A stretch of DNA of 64,000 bases from Anaerolineae bacterium (lineage in GTDB: Bacteria > Chloroflexota > Anaerolineae > Aggregatilineales > UBA2796), in contig JAHBVJ010000027.1 of NCBI GenBank assembly GCA_019637615.1, positions 1-64,000 of the forward strand, in the 5' to 3' direction. The notes beneath the pieces are model-generated. The model made no database searches. It saw only the letters and a program-made list of their open reading frames with translations, and was not told the origin of the DNA. Every line of letters starts with the position of its first letter. Positions within the stretch are counted from its first letter, which is position 1. The position numbers and the translations under genes are program-made. Positions 48,440 through 63,527 of this stretch are shown here, in pieces.

Positions 48440-48499
48440 CGTCGGTTTCCTCCAGACGCTGAAGACAGCGTCAGCAAGTAGTGCTTAATAACGGTCGGT

Positions 48500-49819
48500 T
48501 CATTTTGCGCCGACAAAGGTGGCGGGTAAATAGCCGAGTTCGCTTGCTTTGGCTTCCAGTTCCTCGCGGAATTTCGGGTGCGCCACATCGATCAGAGCAC
48601 GTACGCGCTCACGAATGGTTTTGCCATGCAAATAGGCGATGCCAAATTCGGTGACGACGAAATGTACATCGTTGCGTGAAGTGACCACGCCAGCGCCGGG
48701 TTGAAGCTGCCACACGATACGGCTAACGGTGTCATGTTTGGCGGTGGAAGGCAGCGCGATGATTGGTTTGCCGCCTTTGGAGTGCGCCGCGCCGCGAATA
48801 AAATCGACCTGCCCGCCGACGCCACTGTAGAAACGGTGCCCGATGCTATCCGCGCAGACTTGTCCGGTGAGGTCAACTTCGATGGCGGAGTTGATCGAGA
48901 CCATGCGGTCATTCAGTGAGATGCGGAAGGGATCGTTGACATATTCGGTGGGATGCAGCTCGACAATCGGATTATCGTTGATGAAGTCATAAACACGCTG
49001 CGTGCCGAGCACAAAGCCCGCGATGATCTTGCCGGGATGCAGCGTCTTGGCTTCGTTGTTGATGACGCCAAGATTGACCAGATCGACCACGCCTTCAGCA
49101 AATAATTCGGTGTGGATGCCCAGATTTTTCTTGTCGGTCAGATAATTTAGCACTGCGTCAGGAATACCGCCGATGCCGGTTTGGAGCGTGCTGCCATCTT
49201 CGATTAGGCTGGCGACATGTTTGCCGATGGCTTGTTGGATAGGGGAGGGTTGTTCCGGCCTGATTTCTGGCAGCGCATAATCGACTTCGACAACACGTGT
49301 GAGCTTACTGACGTGGATGAAGCTATCGCCCAAGGTGCGCGGCATGCGCGGGTTGACTTCCGCGATGATGACCTTGGCTACCTCGGCGGCGGTTTTGGTG
49401 AGGCCGACTTCGATCCCTAACGAGCAGAAGCCGTGATCATCGGGGGGCGAGACGTGAATCAGAGCGACATCGATGGGCATTTGATTGCGGAACAAGCCCG
49501 GTATCTCGGACAGAAATACGGGGGTGAAATCCGCCAAGCCATCGTGGACAGCTTGACGCACATTTTCCGAAATAAACATCGTATTGACGCGCAGATGTCC
49601 CTGCATCTCCGGCTTGACGTATTCGCTATCGCCCACGGCTAGCACCTGAACGATTTCGACGTTATCAAGCGTAGGAGCGCGCCCGACCAAGGCACGGAGC
49701 ACCACCTTGGGGACAGAGCAGTTGCCCGTCATGAACACCCGATCCCCTGATCGGATGACCCGAACAGCTTCCTCGGCTGTGCATCGCGCCTCGTTGTAAT
49801 GCTGCCGCCAATTGGACAT
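48500..49819 (-). CDS. acetyl-CoA hydrolase / CoA-transferase family protein
   Basis: The 439-residue protein belongs to the family of acetyl-CoA hydrolase, succinyl-CoA:acetate and 4-hydroxybutyrate CoA-transferases. It shows two related halves, a glycine-rich GIGGIPDAVL segment, the catalytic-Glu segment GIHTELFAEG, and the late VTEFGIAYLHGKTIRERV motif. It probably exchanges CoA between acetate and another acid during fermentation or acetate uptake; the partner acid is not certain. It lies after ppdK on the same strand, separated by a terminator. Confidence 0.92.
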   Translation of the reverse strand: MSNWRQHYNEARCTAEEAVRVIRSGDRVFMTGNCSVPKVVLRALVGRAPTLDNVEIVQVLAVGDSEYVKPEMQGHLRVNTMFISENVRQAVHDGLADFTPVFLSEIPGLFRNQMPIDVALIHVSPPDDHGFCSLGIEVGLTKTAAEVAKVIIAEVNPRMPRTLGDSFIHVSKLTRVVEVDYALPEIRPEQPSPIQQAIGKHVASLIEDGSTLQTGIGGIPDAVLNYLTDKKNLGIHTELFAEGVVDLVNLGVINNEAKTLHPGKIIAGFVLGTQRVYDFINDNPIVELHPTEYVNDPFRISLNDRMVSINSAIEVDLTGQVCADSIGHRFYSGVGGQVDFIRGAAHSKGGKPIIALPSTAKHDTVSRIVWQLQPGAGVVTSRNDVHFVVTEFGIAYLHGKTIRERVRALIDVAHPKFREELEAKASELGYLPATFVGAK

Positions 49820-49861
49820 GAGTTAACCTCGACATTGGTAAGGTGATAAGGGGCAAGAAAT

Positions 49862-49890
49862 GGCGAGGGGTGCTGTTGCTGCCCCTCGCC
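49862..49890 (-). terminator. terminator between ppdK and the CoA-transferase gene
   Basis: A 9-bp perfect GC-rich stem GGCGAGGGG/CCCCTCGCC with an 11-base loop is followed on the minus strand by ATTTCTTG. It lies about 30 bases past the ppdK stop. Confidence 0.7.
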
Positions 49891-49919
49891 TATCCTCAGA
49901 AGGAGAATTCAGAGCGAGT

Positions 49920-52694
<2,775 letters not shown>

Positions 52695-52942
52695 TTTTCT
52701 GTCCTCTCACAGTTGAATGTTCGTTTGATATGCCAAACACTCTCATTGGATAAATTGTGTATCTTTTCACGATACAACCCTACTGACATTGCACCTGTAT
52801 TGGGCATGATGTTTGTAATCGGCCTAGTGACATCAAATTGGCGGGATGTCATGCCCAGATGGTGACACTCGGCGGTTAGCTTCCGGCGGCACGTTCGCTA
52901 GGCTGGATGGCGCATATACATGAAGCAAACGAGGAGTGAAGG

Positions 52943-53338
52943 ATGAGCGCGTTCTTGAATCGCATAGTCAACCCGTTTATGAAATGGCTGTTGAAATCGC
53001 CGCTACACGGGATCGTCAGCGGACACTATATGCTAGTGACCGTGACGGGACGGAAAACAGGCAAGCTATACACGACACCGGTGGAATATCGTCATAAGGA
53101 TCAAGCCATTATGGTCATTACTTCGCAACGGCACACATGGTGGAAGAATTTGCAGTCGGGTGTGCCCTGTACTCTCTGGATCAAGTCGAAAGAATTACCC
53201 AGTGTCGCTGATGTGGATTCCGATCCGACGGCGGTTCAGGATGCCTTCCACACGATTTATCCGAAGATGGACGAAGCACGGATCGCAAAGTTGATGTCCG
53301 GTTGTATCGTCATCACGTTCACGCCAGTGGCGACCTGA
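52943..53338 (+). CDS. deazaflavin-dependent nitroreductase-family protein (DUF385)
   Basis: The 131-residue protein has the split-barrel motif VTVTGRKTGKLYTTPVEY, followed by an HTWWKNLQSG segment, as in the F420-binding Ddn/DUF385 family. Such proteins use F420 or related deazaflavins to reduce various substrates, though many members are uncharacterised. GAGGAGTGAAGG precedes the ATG. It converges on hypE with a 28-base gap. Confidence 0.85.
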   Translation: MSAFLNRIVNPFMKWLLKSPLHGIVSGHYMLVTVTGRKTGKLYTTPVEYRHKDQAIMVITSQRHTWWKNLQSGVPCTLWIKSKELPSVADVDSDPTAVQDAFHTIYPKMDEARIAKLMSGCIVITFTPVAT

Positions 53339-53366
53339 TGACGACCAACAATCGGGCACGTTCGTG

Positions 53367-54434
53367 TTAGCAGATGCGCGGGAGTTGTTCGCCGCTCAAC
53401 ATATCGATGATGCGTTCCGCGCCGATAGCGCTCTTGAGGGTGGCGATGCCATCGGTTTCCGCGCGCACTTCGCCAATGATAGCCGCTCCTGCGCCAAGCG
53501 GATGCGCCTTCAGGATCGCCAGCGCTCGTTCGGCGTCGGCGCGCTGAACGAACATGACAAAGCGGCCTTCATTCGCCACATACATCGGATCGAGGCCGAG
53601 CATTTCGCACGCGCCGCGCACATCCTCGCGCACGGGAATGCTGCTTTCGCGCACGTTGATGCGGTGCGTCGAGGCTTCCGCGATTTCCACGAGGGCGCTT
53701 GCCAGCCCGCCGCGCGTCAGGTCACGCATACAATGAATCTGAATATCAGCGTCGATCAGGCGCATGACCAGATCAGCCAATGGCGCGCAATCGCTCTCGA
53801 TTTCGCTCTCAAACGATAATCCTTCGCGCACCGCCATAATCGCGATACCGTGGCGTCCGATGTCACCGCTGAGGATAGCGACATCGCCTTCGGTGACGCT
53901 GGAGGGCGCGATCACATTGCGCGCGACCATCACACCGACGCCTGCCGTGTTGATGAAGATGCCGTCGCCTTTGCCTTTGTCCACAACTTTGGTGTCACCC
54001 GTGACAATGGCGACGCCCGCTTCCTGCGCCGTCTGCTGCATGGAGTTGACGACGCGCCACAGCGTATCCATCGGCAAGCCTTCCTCGATGATCAGGCCAG
54101 CGCTGAGGAACAACGGACGCGCGCCGCACATGGCGAGATCGTTGACCGTGCCCGTGACCGCCAATTTGCCGATGTCGGCACCGGGGAAGAACAACGGGCG
54201 CACCACATATGAATCGGTGGTGAAAGCCAGCTTCGCGCCGCCCGCTTCGAACACCGCGCCATCATGCCGCACTTCTAGCAGCGGATTATGGAAAGCGGGC
54301 ACGATCATCTTTTCGATCAGGTTGTGCATCAGCTTGCCGCCGCTGCCATGCGCCAACAGCACGTTCGGGTACTGCGAGATGGGAATCGGGCAGGAGAGCG
54401 CAAATTCCTCAGTGTTCAGATCGATGGTCGTCAT
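53367..54434 (-). CDS. hypE: hydrogenase maturation protein HypE
   Basis: HypE dehydrates a thiocarboxamide on its C-terminal cysteine to the thiocyanate that supplies CN ligands for the NiFe active site. The 355-residue product shows LAHGSGGKLMHNLIEKM, FTTDSYVVRPLFFPGADIGKLAV in part, and the essential C-terminal PRIC. The frame is open to 54737, but the true ATG (54434) overlaps the hypD stop in ATGA with AAGGAGG upstream. Confidence 0.96.
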   Translation of the reverse strand: MTTIDLNTEEFALSCPIPISQYPNVLLAHGSGGKLMHNLIEKMIVPAFHNPLLEVRHDGAVFEAGGAKLAFTTDSYVVRPLFFPGADIGKLAVTGTVNDLAMCGARPLFLSAGLIIEEGLPMDTLWRVVNSMQQTAQEAGVAIVTGDTKVVDKGKGDGIFINTAGVGVMVARNVIAPSSVTEGDVAILSGDIGRHGIAIMAVREGLSFESEIESDCAPLADLVMRLIDADIQIHCMRDLTRGGLASALVEIAEASTHRINVRESSIPVREDVRGACEMLGLDPMYVANEGRFVMFVQRADAERALAILKAHPLGAGAAIIGEVRAETDGIATLKSAIGAERIIDMLSGEQLPRIC

Positions 54435-55555
54435 GATTGCGCCTCCTTGATGCCTGCGGTTGCTTTGTTCGTGACACGTCGATAGCGATAATAGGCCGCG
54501 CACGCCCCTTCCGAAGAAACCATCGTCGCGCCGAGCGGATTTTCCGGCGTACACAGCGTCCCGAAGGCGGGGCACTCGTGTGGCTTGTTGATGCCCTGCA
54601 AGACGAGGCCGCTGATGCACTGCGACGATTCCTCGACGCTGTACTCCGTCAGGTTGAAGCGTTTTTCGGCGTCGAAACTGGCATATTTCGCGCGCAGTCC
54701 CAAGCCGCTGCGGGGAATATTGGCGATGCCACGCCATTTGCGCGGCACAATCTCGAAGACTTCGCGGATCACGTCTTGGGCGGGAAGGTTGCCATCACGC
54801 CGGACTGCCCGCGAATATTGATTCTCGACCTCGGCGCGCCCTTCTTCCAACTGCTTGACGGTCATGTAGACGCCTTGCAGGATGTCCAGCGGTTCGAAGC
54901 CCGTGACCACGATGGGGATGTGATATTTCTGTGCCAGCGGCTCGTATTCCGTGTAGCCCATGATCACGCAGACATGCCCTGCCGCTAAAAATGCCTGTAC
55001 GCGGTTCTTGGGCGACGAGAGCAGGGCTTCCAAGGCGGGCGGCACCAGCACATGCGACACGAGCAGCGAGAAGTTATCGAGGCCGCGCAAATAGGCTTGA
55101 TGGACTGCCATCGCGTTGGCGGGCGCGGTGGTTTCAAAGCCAACCGCGAAGAACACAACCTGCTTGGTGGGATTTTGTTCCGCGAGTTTGACCGCATCCA
55201 GCGGCGAATAGACCATGCGGACATCGCCGCCGTTGGCCTTGGCGGAGAGCAGATCGCCCTGCGTACCGGGTACGCGCAACATGTCGCCAAAAGAGGTGAA
55301 AATGAGATTGGGGCGGGCGGCGAGTTGGACGGCTTTGTCGATCAATTCCAGCGGCGTGACGCACACAGGACAGCCGGGGCCATGCAACAGCGTGATCTGT
55401 GGTGGCAGCAGTTCATCGATCCCGAATTTGACGATGGCGTGGGTTTGCCCGCCGCAGACTTCCATGATCGTCCACGGGCGTGTGGTCAGTTTGGCAATGG
55501 CCTGCGCGTAGTGCTGTGCTGCCTCAGCATCACGGTATTCATCGATATATTTCAT
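54431..55555 (-). CDS. hypD: hydrogenase maturation protein HypD
   Basis: HypD, with HypC, is the Fe-S scaffold on which the Fe(CN)2CO unit of NiFe hydrogenase is built. The 374-residue protein has MEVCGGQTHAIVKFG, the LHGPGCPVCVTP loop and the C-terminal cysteines in CISGLVLQG, ECPAFGTLCTPENPLG and GACAAYYRY. ATG 55555 has AGAGGGG upstream; a GTG at 55573 is less likely. It lies 227 bases downstream of the DHOD-like gene, with a hairpin in between, so hypD-hypE may have their own promoter. Confidence 0.96.
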   Translation of the reverse strand: MKYIDEYRDAEAAQHYAQAIAKLTTRPWTIMEVCGGQTHAIVKFGIDELLPPQITLLHGPGCPVCVTPLELIDKAVQLAARPNLIFTSFGDMLRVPGTQGDLLSAKANGGDVRMVYSPLDAVKLAEQNPTKQVVFFAVGFETTAPANAMAVHQAYLRGLDNFSLLVSHVLVPPALEALLSSPKNRVQAFLAAGHVCVIMGYTEYEPLAQKYHIPIVVTGFEPLDILQGVYMTVKQLEEGRAEVENQYSRAVRRDGNLPAQDVIREVFEIVPRKWRGIANIPRSGLGLRAKYASFDAEKRFNLTEYSVEESSQCISGLVLQGINKPHECPAFGTLCTPENPLGATMVSSEGACAAYYRYRRVTNKATAGIKEAQS

Positions 55556-55725
55556 GGTTACCCCTCTCCCCACGGGTCACGATTCATGACCCGTCCGTAT
55601 TTGCTCCCCGCGAGCGTCCCACCGCTGGCGTTGGTGGTTGAGCACTCTGCCGGAGCCATTGCGACCCCGGCTTAGGGAGATTCGTGCCCCATAAGCGGTG
55701 CAAAGATCATATTTAGTCTTTGAAG

Positions 55726-55757
55726 CGCCAGCGATTTGATTGCTCAGATCGCTGGCG
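55726..55757 (-). terminator. hairpin between the DHOD-like gene and hypD
   Basis: A 10-bp perfect stem CGCCAGCGAT/ATCGCTGGCG with a 12-base loop starts 26 bases past the DHOD-like stop. It lacks a T-run, so it may end the nifJ transcript partly or stabilise its 3' end. Confidence 0.5.
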
Positions 55758-55782
55758 ACGCATTTACGATAATTCTAACCGG

Positions 55783-56787
55783 TTAGCGTTTGACTGGTCG
55801 GAACGTCGTCAGCGCACGCATATACTGAGCGCGCTCGAAGGCCGACGGATCTTCACAGTTGATCTGGCTGAGACTGCCGCGCATCTGCTTGACCGACTCG
55901 TATTCGTGTACGGTCATCCAGTCGATCAGGTCTTGCTCGACCTTGCGTATGTAAGTGACGCCGTTGCGCAGGAGCGCCGAAGCCATCATGGTCACGTTCG
56001 CGCCCGCCATCAGCAGTTTGAGCGAATCTTCAGCGGTATGCACGCCGCTGGTCGCCGCGAGATCGGCCTTGATACGCTTGTAGAGGATGCCAATCCATGT
56101 GAGCGGCAGGCGCAGCGCTTGCGGCGCACTCAGCAGCACATGTGGGGTGACTTCCAGCGTTTCGAGATCGATGTCCGGCTGATAGAAGCGGTTGAACAAC
56201 ACGAGCGCATTCACACCGGTCGCGTCTAGCCGCTTCGCCATGTTCGCCATATTGCTGAAGAACGGACTGAGCTTGACGGCGATGGGCAGCGTGACCTTCG
56301 CCCGCACTGCCGACACGATGTCAAGGTAAGTCTGCTCGACTGCCGCGCTTGTCAGGTCGGGGTTGGTAGGGATGTAGTAGATGTTGAGTTCCAACGCATC
56401 CGCACCCGCCTGTTGAATCTGCTGCGCGAAGTCCGTCCAACCGCTGAGAGATGTCCCATTCAGGCTGGCGATGATCGGAATATCGACCGCTGCTTTCGCC
56501 TTGCGGATATGCTCCAAGTAGCCTTCCGGCCCGATGTGGAAGGTATCCGGCTCTGGCAGATAGGTGAGCGCTTCGGAGTAGCTTTCCGTGCCTTGCGTCA
56601 GGCGCTGATGCAGTTCAAGCTGAGTCTGCAACAACTGCTCCTCGAACAAGCTGTACAACACCACGGCTCCAGCACCAGCATCCGCCATCCGCTTGATGTT
56701 GTCGATGTCTTCCGAGAGTGGTGATGCGGATGCAACCAATGGTGACCGCAGTTTCATGCCTAGATAGGTCGTACTAATATCCATCAT
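55783..56787 (-). CDS. dihydroorotate-dehydrogenase-like flavoprotein linked to nifJ
   Basis: The 334-residue TIM-barrel protein resembles class-1 dihydroorotate dehydrogenases: N-terminal DISTTYLGMKLRSPLVASAS, the NGTSLSGW and AVKLSPFFSNM segments that hold FMN and substrate in the family, and a late GVHTAEDSLKLLMAGANV. No pyrimidine genes are nearby. From memory, such DHOD-like genes occur beside nifJ in cyanobacteria and other bacteria, where the function is not established. Here it starts 35 bases after nifJ on the same strand. A role in electron transfer or pyruvate metabolism is inference. Confidence 0.82.
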   Translation of the reverse strand: MMDISTTYLGMKLRSPLVASASPLSEDIDNIKRMADAGAGAVVLYSLFEEQLLQTQLELHQRLTQGTESYSEALTYLPEPDTFHIGPEGYLEHIRKAKAAVDIPIIASLNGTSLSGWTDFAQQIQQAGADALELNIYYIPTNPDLTSAAVEQTYLDIVSAVRAKVTLPIAVKLSPFFSNMANMAKRLDATGVNALVLFNRFYQPDIDLETLEVTPHVLLSAPQALRLPLTWIGILYKRIKADLAATSGVHTAEDSLKLLMAGANVTMMASALLRNGVTYIRKVEQDLIDWMTVHEYESVKQMRGSLSQINCEDPSAFERAQYMRALTTFRPVKR

Positions 56788-56822
56788 TATTCTCCAATCT
56801 TTCCGTTATTCCTTGTACCGAC

Positions 56823-60403
<3,581 letters not shown>

Positions 60404-60404
<1 letters not shown>

Positions 60405-60646
60405 TATTTCAGTTCTCCTAGTTCGTCCATTTCGTCTAGATATTCGAATACGCGGGTCGCCTCGTGTTCGTCCACAATGCTGATCGCGAAGCCGACATGG
60501 ACGATGACGTAATCCCCAACTTTTGCTTCTGGCACGTAGGCTAGACTCGCCTCTTTGACGATCCCGCCAAAGTTGACGCGCCCCATGCGGTTCAACGGTT
60601 CGTCACCGCTGATGGTCATGATCTGCCCCGGCACACCTAAACACAT
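60404..60646 (-). CDS. hypC: hydrogenase assembly chaperone HypC
   Basis: The 80-residue chaperone pairs with HypD and carries the iron unit to the hydrogenase large subunit. The N-terminus MCLGVPGQI with the essential Cys2 and the beta-barrel core (VGDYVIVHVGFAISIVDEHEA) are typical. It lies 43 bases downstream of hypA and its stop overlaps the nifJ start by one base. Confidence 0.96.
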
Positions 60647-60689
60647 ACTTTTAAGCGCTCCTCTCCTCGCGGTCTACACTGCTCACAAC

Positions 60690-61058
60690 TCAGGAGGGTT
60701 GTGAAGTCAGCGCTTCTTTCATGATTACTTCGAGCAAAGTCAAGTCGTGTGCCTCGTCGATTTCAGCGACGGTGCCACACTGCGGGCAGATGTACATATG
60801 CCCGGTCAAATCGTCACTGTTAATGACTTGCTCGTACCCACAAACGCAGTGATAGTGGTGATTGACGGTCTCCACTAGCAGCGCGGTGTTCTCCAAGATC
60901 GTGCCTCTGGAAACCATCTCAAAGGCTTGTCGCAGCGCCTCTTCGGAGAAGGTGCTGCCGCGCCGGAAGCGCAGCGCTTGCACATCGCCCCGATTGGCCG
61001 TCGGTAGTTTGGCGACGACCTGTGTGATCATCGCTTCTACAATGCTAAATTCGTGCAT
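60690..61058 (-). CDS. hypA: hydrogenase nickel-insertion protein HypA
   Basis: HypA delivers nickel to the large subunit. The 122-residue product starts MHEFSIVEAM, with the Ni-binding MHE N-terminus. It has a four-cysteine zinc site (HCVCGYE and YICPQCGT). The frame continues upstream, but ATG 61058 is fixed by the MHE requirement, with AAGGA upstream. It overlaps the protease gene by 14 bases. Confidence 0.95.
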   Translation of the reverse strand: MHEFSIVEAMITQVVAKLPTANRGDVQALRFRRGSTFSEEALRQAFEMVSRGTILENTALLVETVNHHYHCVCGYEQVINSDDLTGHMYICPQCGTVAEIDEAHDLTLLEVIMKEALTSQPS

Positions 61059-61512
61059 ACAGTCCATCCTTGTTGGTCGCGTATTGCTCGATTTCGGACA
61101 GCAAGCGCGGCACTGCCATCTTGACCGTCGGGGAGAGCGTTTCCTGAAGCGCAAACGACTCGCCGGTGACGGTGAATAACCGCGCATCGGGAGAGCTGCC
61201 ATACAGGTCGCGCGCCGCTGCCAACAAGGCATCGGGCGTCAGGTGATGGGTAAAGGCGAAGGCTGAGTCCGCCGCCGCGTTTACCCGCTGCACCTGTATT
61301 TCGCCCGGTCGAACGCCTACTTGCGCATCGATGAAGATCACCCGATCCACGTTGACGAGACGCTCGGCTAATTCGGGCGTCAACTGATGACGTGTCAGGA
61401 TCGGCACGTCCTCCGCCCATGCAAAATGCAGCAGATTCTCTGCAACATGCCAGCCGATGCCATCATCACCGCGTAATGGGTTCCCGTAACCAATGATCAG
61501 TAAGCGTTCCAT
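61045..61512 (-). CDS. hydrogenase maturation endopeptidase (HybD/HoxW-like)
   Basis: The 155-residue HybD/HoxW-type protease removes the C-terminal tail of the large subunit after nickel insertion. The N-terminus shows IIGYGNPLRGDDGIGWHV with the metal-binding acidic residues, followed by FIDAQVG. It starts eight bases after the hoxH stop with AGGTG upstream (a GTG at 61524 is possible), so hoxH is its probable substrate. Confidence 0.93.
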   Translation of the reverse strand: MERLLIIGYGNPLRGDDGIGWHVAENLLHFAWAEDVPILTRHQLTPELAERLVNVDRVIFIDAQVGVRPGEIQVQRVNAAADSAFAFTHHLTPDALLAAARDLYGSSPDARLFTVTGESFALQETLSPTVKMAVPRLLSEIEQYATNKDGLYARI

Positions 61513-61520
61513 GACACACC

Positions 61521-62975
61521 TCACCGTTTAATCTCGTCTAACAGCTCGCCATCCGGCCCCATGAGTTCGATGTGCAGCGGCATCTGACCGATGGCGTGCG
61601 TCGAACAGCTCAGGCATGGATCGTAGGCGCGAATGACGGCTTCCACACGGTTCAGCATCCCTTCGGAAAGATGCGTCCCGTCCACATAGCGCTGTGCTAC
61701 TTGCAGTACACCGCGATTCATCGCCAGATTGTTATGTCCCGTGGCGATGATCAAGTTTGCCCAGACCATCAGGCCGTTTTCATCGATCTTGTAGTGATGG
61801 ATGAGCGTGCCGCGCGGGGCTTCCGAAACGCCGATCCCTTCGAGGTTGTTGGGGTTGGCGAAGGCACGGACACGCGGACTCAAGATGTCGGCGGTGTCTA
61901 GTAACTGCTGCATCTTTTCGATGCCATACAGAATTTCAACCAGCCGCGCAAAGTGATAGTGGAACGAACTGCTGCGCGTATGAGGTTGATTGACGATAAA
62001 TTCCTTCCACGCCTGATCCGCCAGCGGCGTACCGCAGTGGGAGGCGACGTTGAGCCGCGCTAACGGCCCGACGCGATAGAGGCCACCCGGATAGCCGAGC
62101 GGTGAGTAGTACGTGAACTTGAGATACGTCCACGGCTCGACGGCTTCTCCGATGAAGTCGCGGTAGCGTTCCGGTGGAAGGTTATCTGCCACGACCTGCC
62201 CCGCGCTGTCGGTGATGCGCAGATGACCGTCATAGTGCTCCAAGTCACCCGAACTATTCACCAGCGACAGGAACAGGCTGGGGAAGTTGGCAAACGTGCG
62301 AATTTCTTCGCCGTAGTTTTCCAGCGCCCGCCCGAACCATTCGATGGCGCGCAGCACGATGGCTTTGGCATCTGGCAGCATGGCGACGATCTTGGTGCGA
62401 TCTTCGGCGCTTAACGGGCTGTTGACGCCACCGGGCACGACCCACGCGGGGTGGATGCGCTTGCCGCCCAGAATTTCAATGATCGTCTGACCGATCTGGC
62501 GCAGACGGATGCCATCGCGCGCCAATTGTGGGTGCTGTTTGACCACGCCGATGATGTTGCGCTCGGCTGGATCAGCATCCATGCCTAGCAGAAAATCCGG
62601 CGAGGATAGATAGAAGAAACTGAGCGCGTGTGATTGTACGAGTTGGGCGAGATTCATGATCCGCCGCAGTTTCGCCGCTGTCTCCGGGATGTGTACCGCG
62701 AGCAGCGCATCGCACGCCTTGGCACTCGCCATCAAGTGACTGACGGGGCAGATGCCGCAGATGCGCGCCATCAGCGAGGGCATTTCCGTGAACGGACGGC
62801 CTTCGCAGAATTTTTCGAAGCCGCGCACCTGAGTCACATGAAAGCGGGCATCTTCGACCTTGCCATTGTCGCCAAGCTGGAGCGTGATCTTCGCGTGGCC
62901 TTCGATGCGGGTCACGGGGTCGATGACGATCTCTTGTTTCACTTTTTGTGTTGAAGGTTGAACAGTCATAGTCAT
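61521..62975 (-). CDS. hoxH: NiFe hydrogenase large subunit, HoxH type
   Basis: This is the catalytic subunit of a bidirectional NAD(P)-linked (group 3d) hydrogenase. The 484-residue protein has L1 RICGICPVSHL with Ni-Fe ligands C73 and C76 and L2 DPCLSCSTH with C454 and C457. About 24 residues follow the His and are the tail removed by the protease encoded next. The TRIEGHAKI start segment and length match HoxH. The gene begins 12 bases after hoxY with AGGAG upstream. Confidence 0.96.
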   Translation of the reverse strand: MTMTVQPSTQKVKQEIVIDPVTRIEGHAKITLQLGDNGKVEDARFHVTQVRGFEKFCEGRPFTEMPSLMARICGICPVSHLMASAKACDALLAVHIPETAAKLRRIMNLAQLVQSHALSFFYLSSPDFLLGMDADPAERNIIGVVKQHPQLARDGIRLRQIGQTIIEILGGKRIHPAWVVPGGVNSPLSAEDRTKIVAMLPDAKAIVLRAIEWFGRALENYGEEIRTFANFPSLFLSLVNSSGDLEHYDGHLRITDSAGQVVADNLPPERYRDFIGEAVEPWTYLKFTYYSPLGYPGGLYRVGPLARLNVASHCGTPLADQAWKEFIVNQPHTRSSSFHYHFARLVEILYGIEKMQQLLDTADILSPRVRAFANPNNLEGIGVSEAPRGTLIHHYKIDENGLMVWANLIIATGHNNLAMNRGVLQVAQRYVDGTHLSEGMLNRVEAVIRAYDPCLSCSTHAIGQMPLHIELMGPDGELLDEIKR

Positions 62976-62987
62976 TGCACCGTGCTC

Positions 62988-63527
62988 CTATGCCCCGAAC
63001 CGTGTGTAATCGGTAACGTTGGTCTGATGGCCTTCCAACAGGTCGGTGATGACCTTCCAAATGGCCTCGGCGGATGGCGGGCAGCCCGGCACGAACATAT
63101 CCACCTTGACGACTTCATGGATGGGGCGCACGCGGCGGAACAGCGGCGGTACCACTTCATCGGGGATGGGTGGATGCGGCGCGCCATTGTTACCATACAC
63201 CCGCTGCATGGTGGCCTCCACACCGAAGGCGTTGCGCAGCGACGGCACATTGCCCGTCACGGCGCAGTCTCCGAGCGAAATCAGGATTTTGGTGCGTTGG
63301 CGGATTTTCTGAACTTTTTCCAAGTCCTCGTGGCTGCTGATCGAACCTTCTACCAGCGCTACATCGACGTGCTCCGGGAATTCCTTGATGTCGATGATCG
63401 GGCTGTAGACCAAGTCGATCTTGTCTACCAGTTCGATCAGGCGATCATCGATGTCGAGAAACGACATGTGGCAGCCAGAGCATCCGTCCAGCCACGCTGT
63501 GGCTACTCGCGGTTTATTGGCACTCAT
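62988..63527 (-). CDS. hoxY: NiFe hydrogenase small subunit, HoxY type
   Basis: The 179-residue small subunit carries the proximal 4Fe-4S cluster (ligands C16 and C19 in WLDGCSGCHMSF, with later Cys in SLGDCAVTGN and FVPGCPPSAE). It is short, like HoxY, and lacks the extra clusters of uptake hydrogenases. It overlaps hoxU by four bases (ATGA) and should transfer electrons between HoxH and the diaphorase part. Confidence 0.95.
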   Translation of the reverse strand: MSANKPRVATAWLDGCSGCHMSFLDIDDRLIELVDKIDLVYSPIIDIKEFPEHVDVALVEGSISSHEDLEKVQKIRQRTKILISLGDCAVTGNVPSLRNAFGVEATMQRVYGNNGAPHPPIPDEVVPPLFRRVRPIHEVVKVDMFVPGCPPSAEAIWKVITDLLEGHQTNVTDYTRFGA

